A stretch of 64,000 nt of DNA from Nicotiana tabacum. Lineage: Eukaryota; Streptophyta; Magnoliopsida; Solanales; Solanaceae. Of this stretch, positions 1 to 9,502 are shown piece after piece; within the stretch, counting starts at the first letter, position 1; the number at the start of each line of letters is the position of its first letter. The stretch lies in assembly GCF_000715075.1 (NCBI RefSeq), contig NC_134085.1, positions 136,972,060-137,036,059 on the forward strand. The letters run 5' to 3'. Made by a program: the position numbers and the translations under genes. The notes under the pieces were generated by a model. It was not told the origin of the DNA, made no database searches, and saw only the letters and a program-made list of their open reading frames with translations.

Positions 1-1796
1 TTTTCTCATAGAACACATCAGGAGCTTTAAGATGATTGAACTAAGAACACATGAAGTAATGGGGGAAAGCATACTTTGCTCAAGTTGTATCGATCATATA
101 TGAAGCCGGTATCCTGCAACCATGTTAGTTGGAACAACCTACAAATATCCACTTGTTATACAAGAACTAGGGGCCAACGTAAATTCAAAACTAGCAAACC
201 ATCATCATAAGAATAAAGGAAAGGACATAAAAAGACGCAACAATCAAAAAGGAAAAAACCTGGTCTGGTCTAATGTACACCATCTACATTATGAATATCT
301 ATCTTTAAAGTACTCCTAAGATTAGCTTCCTCTCACTTCCAAATGAAATGTTCTAGTTTTTTTTTTTGGTTATCTCTAGCATTTGTTCATAGGGAAGCTT
401 TTTCTGTTTTTTTTTTTTCTTCATACACATACTTTTACAGAACTAAAATAAAGTTCCAAGTCTTACTTCTTGTATGTACCTAGTCCAAGTAGGATAGCTG
501 AATTAGACATAGAGAGAGCAATAGTTGCCATTTTTCTCATGAAGGAAGGCTGCTACTTGGACCGAGGATCTATCAAAAACAACCTCTCTATCTCTCACAA
601 GGTACGGCTAAGGTCAACGTACATCCCACCCTCCCCAGACCCCACTAGTTGTGGGAACACACTGGGTATGTTGTTGTTATTGTAAGGAAGGCTGCTACTT
701 GGAGCACTGTTAAAACTCAGATTTTAAACTACGTATAATGAAATTCTTCCAAACAGAATTAAGTATCTGCAGTTTCATAATGAAAATTGCCCCCAAAATA
801 AATACAAATCCAAATGCGCTTAATATATAAGCATCTTTAGACTTCCATAAAATTCCTACCAAAATTTGATATATTCATAACCGTGAACGAAAAAGATGTC
901 GGGATAGTCAGTACCAAGTTTAATTGCGAGTTTGCGACCATTAATAGGAGACAGTAGAACAGCATAAAAGTCCTACATTCTTACATACTTATCCTATCTG
1001 ATAAATGCAAGTTTTTTTACTTAGCAGTGAGCACAACACATTTTCCACTAATTTGCAGAATCAGGAAAAGATGCATGGATCTATTTACTCTACGAACCTC
1101 TCACCAAGAAGAGTTAAACCCTCTCCAAAATCAGAAGACTGCATTTTATGAGCAGCCTCAACCTGTGAAGCCAGCAATAAAAGAATCTGTTAGGTCCAAC
1201 ATGGCACACTATAGATTTCAGCATTAGAAACTTGTACTTTTTCAAGTAAAATGTCACGATAAACTTCATAAAAGCAGATAATACAGCTTATAAATAGAAT
1301 TGTTGGGATTTGGCATTATGTTAAAAGTTTTAGTAAGCAAGTTGTAGCTGTACCTTACCGTTCCCCAGTGCAACTTTTCGAACGGTTGACTGCATTTTAA
1401 AAAACGAGAGAATTAACTGTATTTATTAAGCCTAAAAAATGATCATGAAATCACATTAAGTCTAAATGCAACTCACACGTCCGTACAGTCCAGTTGATTC
1501 AAAGAGAGTATCATTTTCTGCATAGAGAAGCCCCTGAAGAGGATAAATACATGGCATCAGGGGTCGAAAGCAACTCTAATTAAATTCTCAGTAAAATTAA
1601 GCTGAAATTATAGCTACAAGTAAATTTAGTTCTAGAATTTAACCTGAGTGTAAGCCTTGGGGTCGTGGGGGAATTCATTGACCACTTTGACTTTGTAAAC
1701 TTGATATGATGCTTCAGCTTCACTGAACCCGAATACGATAATGCTCAGTAGAACTACCAAGCTTAGGACTTGAAACCTTGGATTTAGCAGAGACAT
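1..1796 (-). CDS. Glutaminyl-peptide cyclotransferase paralogue A (5' half, cut by window edge)
   Basis: The family converts N-terminal glutamine to pyroglutamate on secretory proteins (known). Five exons read on the minus strand: 1644-1796, 1477-1533, 1354-1389, 1098-1162 and 75-138, all with GT-AG borders and compatible phases. Exon 1 starts MSLLNPRF, has a hydrophobic stretch (about residues 9-24, VLSLVVLLSIIVFGFS) that looks like a cleavable signal peptide, then VVNEFPHDPKAYTQ. Later exons give GLLYAENDTLFESTGLYGR, STVRKVALGNGK, SSDFGEGLTLLGER and FIYDRYNLSK, which are plant QC propeller motifs. The exon 3 donor is GTACAG at 1353-1348; using the GTAAGG just upstream would create a stop. 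The 3' half lies left of the window, so intactness is unknown. Exon sizes match the complete copy at 14696-21442, so the two are tandem duplicates. The short N-terminus without a basic tail suggests a soluble secreted form (inference). Confidence 0.85.
562..683 (+). mobile_element. RTE-LINE/SINE 3'-tail insertion with 20-bp TSD in a QC intron
   Basis: A 122 bp insert lies in intron 4 of QC paralogue A. It contains the Solanaceae RTE-type tail (CCTCTCTATCTC, then GGTACGGCTAAGG, CCCTCCCCAGACCCC, ACTGGGTATG) and ends in a GTTGTTATTGT-like run. It is flanked by a perfect 20 bp direct repeat, AAGGAAGGCTGCTACTTGGA, at 542-561 and 684-703. This is a heavily 5'-truncated target-primed insertion. Confidence 0.85.
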
Positions 1797-2260
1797 TTTT
1801 GGAAATTAAGCAGAAAAAGCCGTTAATGGCTTGTTGAGGTTTTGGCGATTAAAAATAGGAATATCAGTTGACGTGAATCGTGATGATCGTTGACTGTATG
1901 GACTTATTTCCGCCGTCCGATTGGATCAAATCGCGTTCCACCACCTACCTGGTGGTGGTGGTAGCTCCAGCCTATTGCTTAAATTCCACGTGCCTCGCGT
2001 TTTGCTAGGAATCGTCAAATGGAATTTAATAAAGAAGTGAAAATCACACTCCCTCCAGTAATTTGATAATGTAAGGACTATTTTGCTCTGTTAGTATTTT
2101 ATTAACATCCCCATCTTTAACGGAGTAATCTATTTTGTATCATGATACTTTCTTTCTCCTTTTTTTTTATCTGTGTGATGTAGGCGCGGATCCAGGTTTT
2201 AATAGCTACGGGCGTCACTATTTAATGCGAACTTACCATGAGTTAAGGAGATTTTAGGCT
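1797..2260. other. 5' flank of QC paralogue A
   Basis: This is non-coding sequence upstream of the paralogue A start codon. A CACGTG G-box core is visible at 1987-1992, about 190 bp upstream of the ATG. It could be a promoter element, but a 6-mer is weak evidence. A phrase around 2183-2215 (GCGGATCCAGG) resembles a degenerate transposon end. I saw no open gene here. Confidence 0.3.
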
Positions 2261-2463
2261 GTACATTTGATCGATTCCAGTTTGAATTAATTCGATTCGC
2301 TTTACAAGATTTTTTGTGCATAAAATAAACACGTGACAACCAAAATGAAAATATTTGGTCCTGTACATTTGATCGATTCTATTTTAAATTAATTCAATTC
2401 GCTTTACAAGATTTTTAGTGCATAAAATAAATACGTGATAGGCAAAATGAAAATGTTTGATCC
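2261..2463. repeat. Two-copy 102-bp tandem duplication
   Basis: Two adjacent diverged copies lie at 2261-2362 and 2363-2463. Both begin GTACATTTGATCGATTC and both contain CGCTTTACAAGATTTTT and GTGCATAAAATAAA. The differences between them are mostly substitutions. No coding content was seen. Confidence 0.8.
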
Positions 2464-2722
2464 TTTTTTTGAAATCATGAAAAAAATAACATTAACTAGA
2501 TTAAAAAATGATTAAGAGCATATTCAAATAAAAAATTTAAGATATAAAAAAAGAAAACATGCGCAAATTTTAAATTTATAATTTAAATAAGCAATAAAAA
2601 TAGGATCGTAGAAAGAGAGGAAATATAAAGGAACATAAAAGAAATTAAAAAAAAATGAAAAAAAGGGAACAAGTGAGGCGGAGAGGAACAGTAAAATTGA
2701 ATTAACAAGATTTGTGAGGCGT

Positions 2723-3128
2723 AGATGTGGCAAAATGGTTAAAACAAAATAGTTATCTACCCATATTATCCATCAAAAAATAGGTTGGATAATGAACCAT
2801 TTAAAAACGGGTCGAATATGGATAAAGAACCATATTATCCACTTAGAAAAATGTTAACCAAATGGATAACCAATGGATAACTAATATGTTTAACTTTTAC
2901 ATTTGTAAAGCCTCATATTGGAGTTCCTCAAGTTTGGAAGACTAGAAATTCTCTCACAAGTGATTATATTTAAGAAGCCATAGATAATATGGATATCCAT
3001 ATTATCCGCCGGATAATCCCGTTTTTATCCGTCTCAAATACGGATCGGATCGGATAATTTATTCATTTTTAAAATTACCCATTTTGACCCACTCTTATCC
3101 AACCCGACCCGCCCATTTGCCACCCCTA
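2723..3128. mobile_element. hAT-type non-autonomous element (406 bp) with TSD
   Basis: The left end AGATGTGGCAAAATGG and the reverse complement of the right end (TAGGGGTGGCAAATGGG) form imperfect terminal inverted repeats. The flanks are GTGAGGCGT (2714-2722) and GTGAGACGT (3129-3137), a 9 bp repeat with one mismatch that contains the 8 bp duplication expected of hAT elements. The interior is rich in repeated GGATAA/TTATCC words and has no coding capacity. Confidence 0.75.
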
Positions 3129-4023
3129 GTGAGACGTCTTGATCTTGAAATCTTCCGCCTGGCAAGAGAAACTTGGACCACGGCACCAAACGTCACTTTG
3201 TGATTGAGGGTGCCAGTCTTTACTTATGGACGCTTATAACGTGAAAATACCGGTGTATATATGAAGTTTTACTCGGAGCGACCGGGTGTCGTACCACCCC
3301 TGTGTAAATTCGCCCATGGCGTGATGGTCGATAGACTCGTTTATATAAAGAAAATTGTTCCTAATCATGAATTGAAAATTAAAGAGAAAGGGACTCAAAT
3401 GATCGATGCATCTCTTACTAAATTTGTTTAAATAGCGGTAGATTTTGCTGCTAATCTATATACTACATTAAAAGTACGAAGGCTCTTACTGATATGTCAT
3501 TCGCCTTTTTTACCTATTAAAAATAGATTTCACATTAGACAAAATAGTCATTTACTTATTTCTCTAATATTTATAATTAGATATTTAATTATTTTCCTAA
3601 TATTTAGGCTTAGGCATTTAACTATTTCCTTAATATTTTGTCACGACCCGAATTTTCCACCTTCGGGGTCGTGATGGCGCCTAACATTGAACTCGCTAGG
3701 CAAGCCAACGTCATAATTTATTACACCTTTTTCCTTTGTCTTTCAGATATAAATAACTTAGCTAGATGAATTAACAGAGATAAATACAGAAGAAACAATT
3801 TAAAAGCTTAACTTGAACATTAACGAAATTCGATACAACATCTACCCAGAACTGGAGTCACAATTTATGAACTGTCTACGATTACTACAAATAATGGTCT
3901 GAAAGGAAAATATATATCTGTTTCGAAAGAAAAGTAAAAACAGAATTCAGTAGAGATCGAAGGGGATGTCAGGGCCTACGGACGCCAGCAGGACTACCTT
4001 GGGTCTCCTGAACTGAAGGTAGC

Positions 4024-6935
4024 TATGATGACCCGGCCAGTCATCTCGTGAGTTGTTGCCTTGTTTCCCCCATTTTTGCTTCTTATTGCTTTGTCTATCG
4101 GTTCTATATGTGATCGGTTTAGTTGGCTTGGGTTCGGAAAGGAATTAGTAAGGTTTGAGACACCTAGTCTCTTTTGAAAAAGTTTAAGTTGGAAAAGTCA
4201 ACCTAATATTGACTTATGTATTAGAGAGCTCGGAGGTGAGTTCCGATGGTTCGGATAGTTTCGGGAGGTCATTTGGAACTTAGGAGCGTGATCGGAATGA
4301 GTTTTGGAGGTCCAGAGTAGATTTAGGCTTGAATTGGCGAAATTGGATTTTTGGCGATTTCCGGTTGATAGGTGAGATTTTGACATAGGAGTCGGAATGA
4401 AATTCCGAGAGTTGCAGTAGTTCTGTTGAGTCATTTGGGATGTGTGTGCAAAATTTCAGGTCATTCGGACGTGGTTTGGTTGGGGTTTTTTATCAAAAGC
4501 ATAATTTAGAAGATTCTGGGATTCTTAGGCTTGAATCCGATGCGAATTTGGTGTTTGATGTTGTTTTGAGTGTTCCAAAGGTTGGAACAAGTTTGAATGA
4601 GGTTATGGGATATGTTGGCATGTTTGGTTGAGGTCCCGGGGGCCTCGAGTGAGTTTCGGGTGGTCAATCGGACCATTTCATGTTGTTTGGAATTGCAGAA
4701 AAATTGATGTGTGTTGCAGAGGAATTAGACCTTCGCGTTCGCGAAAGGTTAGTTGGTGAAGGCTGGGATTTAAGCTTTCACGTTCGCGAGAAAGGCTCCG
4801 CGTTCGCGAAGGGTTGAGTGATCGAGCATTGCGTTTGCGAGGGAAGCTCCTAGTTCGCGTACAGGAAATTGGTCAGCTGGTTTGGAGGTCGAGTTGCTCA
4901 TCGCGTTCGCGAGAGAGGGGGTGCGTTCGCGAAGAGTTGTCTGAGGAAGCATCGCATTCACGATGGGCAGGTCGCGATCGTGAAGAGGAAATTTTAGTCA
5001 AAGTTGATTTGTGCTTCGCGAACGCGAGGCTTTGACTGCATTCGCGAAGAAGGAAATGAGGCGTGGGCAGAATGTTTAAATAGTCGTCTTGTCCGCGATT
5101 TTGGGGTTTTTTCCACCATTTTTGAGCGTTTTTGAAGCTTTTTGAAGAGGATTGAAGAGGGATTCAAGGGGAATCACTTGGAGGTAATATTCATGGACTT
5201 AAAAGTCGATTCTAATGTGAAATATACCTAATTAATCATGGAAATTAAGCCTAAAATTGAAGAACTAGGACTTGAAATTGGAGACCTAGAGTTTGGGATT
5301 TGAGGGGTCATTTGTGGTTGGATTTTGATGCTTTTGGTATGAATAAACTCGGGGAGTGATAAGGAATCCATTAATATAATTTTTACTGGAATCCGAGACG
5401 TGGGCCCAGGGGTCGGGTTTTGATAATTTCGGGATTTATGTTGTAAATTAAATATTTTTGCTTGGGCTTCGTTCCCTTAGCATATTTTGACGTCGTGATT
5501 CTGATTTTGGATAGATTCGATACGAGTGGAGGCTGATTCGAGAGGTAAAGGCGTCGCGGGCTAGATTTGGACCGGATTGAGGTGAGTAATGATCGTAAAT
5601 GATGTCCTGAGGGTATGAAACCCCGGATTTCACATCGTTGTGCTATATTGAGGTGACGCACACACTAGATGACGAGCGTGGGGTCGTGTACTGTTGGGGA
5701 TTATGACTTAGTCCATCCCGAATGACTGTTTTACCTCGTATTTTACTGAAAACTATTTGCTATCATCATGCTTTGGGCTGAACGCCATATTTGGGCCTCG
5801 TGCCAACTATTGAAACCCTTAGGGGATTTTTATTGATATTTCCTCACTGTTTTGACTTTATACTTGAACTTAGTCATGCTATATTCCACTGTTTTCATAA
5901 CTCAACCATGTTTACTCTGTTTTAACACTTAAATGATCTTTTAAATGATATTTTGGCCAGAGAATCATGTTTTACTATTGTAGGAGTGGCTTGTGAGGAT
6001 TTTGACTAAGTAAGGCCGATGGCCTATGTTGTGAGGAAACACTGATTATGATTATGAAGCCGAAGACCTGAGATATGTACGCCACGAGGTGGCTTGTTGA
6101 TATGAGGCCGAGTGCCTAATGATGATGCCACGAGATGGCTTGATGTTGCGCTTGGGCCATAAGGGACCCCTCCAGGAGTCTGCACACCTCCAGTGAACGC
6201 GGGTACCCATGGTGATGTGAGATATAGCCCGAGGGGCTAGAATTGTTCTGAGATATTGTCCGAGGGGTGGATTTGTTGACATTGTGCCCTAGGGGCGAAC
6301 CTTTATGTGCTTATCTTCCTTATTTCCTGTCATTTACCTGATTAATTGTTAAAAAGGCCTTTTATGAAGTTTAAACTGAATTGAAGTGATTTTTACATAT
6401 TTTTACTGATTCACTATTTTACTGATTTTTTACTGCTTCATTATAGCCTGTAATGTGCCTTACGTGATTTCTTCCTTTCAGTCTTTATTTATGATTATTA
6501 TTCACTGAGTTGGAGTACTCACTTTACTCTCTGCACCACGTGTGCAGATTTAGGCATTGTTAATCCTGCTAGCGAGAGTTGAGAGCTCCCGGCAGACTTC
6601 GGAGTTCACGAGGTAGCTGTTTGGCGTCCGCAGTTCCGTGTTTCTCCCCCTTATCTCATTTTTTTCCCTTATTAGTGACTTTGTAATAGCTTTGTAGACT
6701 TTTCAGACTTGTGTTAGAATTGGTAGATGCTCATGACTAGTTGTCCCCGGTATCGGGCTGTGTTGGGTTTATTTTCCGCAAACTGTTATGTTAACCGCTT
6801 ACTTTTGGATTATTTATTACGTTTTAGACTTAATTCTTATTGTTAATTGTTTAAAACTGAAATGGGGAAGTGTCGGCTGGCCTTATCTTCACGAGAGGTG
6901 CCATCACGACCGGGCATGGGTTTAGGGTCGTGACA
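4024..6935 (-). mobile_element. Nested solo LTR in minus orientation (2,912 bp)
   Basis: On the minus strand it starts TGTCACGACCC at 6935 and ends GGGTCATCATA at 4024; the terminal CA has decayed to TA. It is flanked by a perfect 5 bp duplication, GTAGC, at 4019-4023 and 6936-6940. Its length is nearly the same as that of the LTR it interrupts (about 2.95 kb), and both share the terminal hairpin, a minisatellite zone and a palindrome zone. It belongs to the same family, inserted in opposite orientation. No protein-coding content was seen. Confidence 0.85.
4729..5052. repeat. Array of GC-core palindromes (TTCGCGAACGCGAA type)
   Basis: At least ten near-palindromic words built on CGCGTTCGCGA or TTCGCGAACGCGA occur, spaced roughly 20-40 bp apart. 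Examples are CCTTCGCGTTCGCGAAAGG near 4731-4749 and CTTCGCGAACGCGAGG near 5014-5029. They lie inside the inner solo LTR, about 1.9-2.2 kb from its 5' end. Confidence 0.8.
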
Positions 6936-7264
6936 GTAGCACCCTCGAACTCTGATCAGCCATTAGCTCCGAAATCTGCACAGGAATTGCAGAGTGCAGT
7001 ATTAGTACAACCGACCCCATGTACTGGTAAGTGCCGAGCCTAACCTCGACGAAGTAGTGACGAGGCTACGGCGGGGCATACAACATATACAACCTGCAAC
7101 AGTTTATACTAAATGGAAAGAAAATACAGAATGTACATAAATAATAACTAACAGTAAATAAATCCGGAATCCAACTGTACCACCATTACTCTCAGCTATA
7201 ACCAATCCTTAGGACCTTTTCAATATCTCAGTAATAGACTTTCAACAGAAATACATGCCCAGAA

Positions 7265-7515
7265 ACATAACTGATGCGGCGCGCATCCCGATCCCATCAT
7301 ATAAACAATATCAGTATCAAAAATCCAACAATAACAGTATCAGTGTTCAGCAACAACAGTATCAATGTTCTCCCTTATTCCTCCTTGTTGCGGCGTGCAA
7401 CCCGATCCCACTTGTCCTCCCTTATTATTCCTTGTTGCGGCGTGCAACCCGTTCCCAACAGCCAATCATTTTTCTCCCTTATTACTCTTATTGCGGCGTG
7501 CAACCCGATCCCAAT
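7265..7515. repeat. Short minisatellite GCGGCGTGCAACCCGATCCC
   Basis: Four units occur, around 7276, 7389, 7437 and 7491, each with GCGGCGYGCAACCCGATCCC or a close variant; the first reads GCGGCGCGCATCCCGATCCC. They are followed by a CTCCCTTATTA-type spacer, with a period of about 48-58 bp for the last three. They lie inside the outer solo LTR. This explains the overlapping small ORFs here, which are not genes. Confidence 0.75.
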
Positions 7516-8534
7516 ATATAAATATATCAACACCAATTAAAAAGAGAAAAGACCAAGAATTTCACAAGTTAACTCAATTTCCATATTTCTACACCTCAAC
7601 TCGAATAAAGGGGTTATCACTACGATTACGAACTTCACCCATGAAGGCTAAACAGTAAGACCAACCAAAGTGCACCATAAGGCACTAACAACTCAACACA
7701 AGCTAACAATATAAATAAACGGACCCATGAAATAATTAGACACTCCAAGTACGAGGAAACAGTTAATATAAAGTAATTAGGCATGGAGACATTTATGGCA
7801 AATAGCAATTAAAGCATAGAACAGTTAAGCATGTAGCAATTAAGACAACGAATGATATAATAGGAAGCGGGGGAAGGAAAACAGCTAAACATGATAATTT
7901 TGGTGGCACATAGGTACTCGCCACCACACCTATATGCCATACACATGAAATTTCACATAACAAATAAGTCGAGGATTCATATTCCCTCAAGTCAAGGTTT
8001 GACCAAACACTTACCTCAAGCCAACGGGTAATTCAACACTCAACCACCGCTTTGCCTCTCGATTCCACCACCAATTCACTCGTATCTAGCCATAATTAAT
8101 TCAATAACATCAATAAATGCTAAATAAACCAATTCTAATGCATGAATATGAATTCTCAAATATTTTCCTCAAAAAGTCAAAAACAACCTCGGGCTCGCTT
8201 GGTCAAAACTCGAAGTTCGAACCAAAACCCGACTACCCATTCACCCACGATCCCAAATATACAATTAGTTTTGAAATCGAACCTCAAAGCGAGGTCCAAA
8301 TCCCCAAAATTTAAAATCCTAACTTCTACCCAAAAACACCCAATTTCCCATGAGAACCCCTTCATTTTGATATGAAATCTTGTAAAAAGATGTTATAGAT
8401 TGAAAAAAATAAGTTAGAAATTACTTACTAATGATTTGGAGAAGAATCATTCTTTGCAAAATCGCTCAAGAGAGTTTAGGGTTTGAAAGAGTTTGAAAAA
8501 TGGATGAAATCCCATAAAAAATCCCACTTATCAG

Positions 8535-8775
8535 GTGCAGATGTCGCAATTGCGACCAGGGGTTCATAATTGCGAACCCTGAGAATTTCTGCTACCTTCG
8601 CATTTGCAAAGGAATTGTCGCATTTGCGACAGTTGGGAATTTCTGAGGTCTTCGCATTTGTGAAGAAATGTGAGCAAGGCTGGTCAGGGCTTGTTTCGCA
8701 ATTGCGATCAGCCCCTCGCAATTTCCAAACTATCAGACTTCGCAATTGCAATCCCTGATCTCGCAATTGCGAGAT
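8535..8775. repeat. Array of AT-core palindromes (TCGCAATTGCGA type)
   Basis: About nine words such as TCGCAATTGCGA, GTCGCATTTGCGAC and CTCGCAATTGCGAG recur every 25-40 bp. They occupy the same relative LTR position (about 2.0-2.2 kb) as the GC-core array of the inner LTR at 4729-5052, but have a different core. Confidence 0.8.
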
Positions 8776-9502
8776 TAGAGGCCAATACCAGACCTGCAAC
8801 CTGCAACAATTTTCCTAAGTCCAAATTCACTCTGCGGCCTATCCAAAACTCATCCGAGCCCTCGGGGCTCCAAACCAAACATGCACGCAAGTCTAAAAAC
8901 ATCATATGGACTTGCTCGTGCGATCAAATCATTAAAATAACATAAACAACTACGAATCAAACCTCAAATTCATGAAACTACCCAAGAACATTGAAATTTC
9001 TGTTTTCTCAACTATAGGTCCGTTTTATACCAAACCAATTCCGATTCTTACCAAATTTCACAGATTCAATTTAATTATTATTTTAAACTTGTACCGGGCT
9101 CCGTAACCAAGATACGGGCCCGATACCGTCAAGAAAATGCATCATTTCACTTCTAAAAGCCTTTATATTTTCCAAGCAAATAATTTTTTTAAAAAATTCT
9201 TTTCTCGGGCTTGGGACCTCGGAATTTGATTCTGGGCATATGCCCAAGTCCCATATTTTACTACGGACCCTATGCGACTATCGGATCACGGGCCCGGGTC
9301 CATTTAACAAGAATATTGACTAAAGTCAACTTTAATCAATTTTAAGGGTCAAATTCATTATTTTTCTAAAATTCACATAAAAGCTTTCCGGAAACGCGCT
9401 CGGACTGTGCAAGCAAATCGAGGTGAGACAAGAAGAGGTCTTTAAGGCCTCGTAACACAGTTTTGACTTCTAAAATAAGAGATGACCTTTAGGATCATCA
9501 CA

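Larger units (their letters stand above)
3639..9502 (+). mobile_element. Solo LTR (plus orientation) split by a nested inverted relative
   Basis: It starts TGTCACGACCCG at 3639 and ends GGATCATCACA at 9502. It is flanked by a perfect 5 bp duplication, TATTT, at 3634-3638 and 9503-9507. Without the inserted element (4024-6935) and its duplicated GTAGC, the LTR is about 2.95 kb. There is no gag or pol and no second LTR, so this is a solo LTR left by LTR-LTR recombination. Small ORFs inside (for example near 7255-7660 and 8117-8800) come from minisatellite and AT-rich sequence and are not genes. The TG...CA ends and 5 bp duplication indicate an LTR retrotransposon. Its superfamily cannot be read from the LTR alone. 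Confidence 0.85.

Noticed and set aside
7255..7658. Three overlapping plus-strand ORFs of 88-97 codons
   Set aside because: They are translations of a minisatellite inside a solo LTR.
8117..8945. Several small ORFs on both strands
   Set aside because: They lie in the outer solo LTR and include the palindrome array. The periodic residues come from the repeat.
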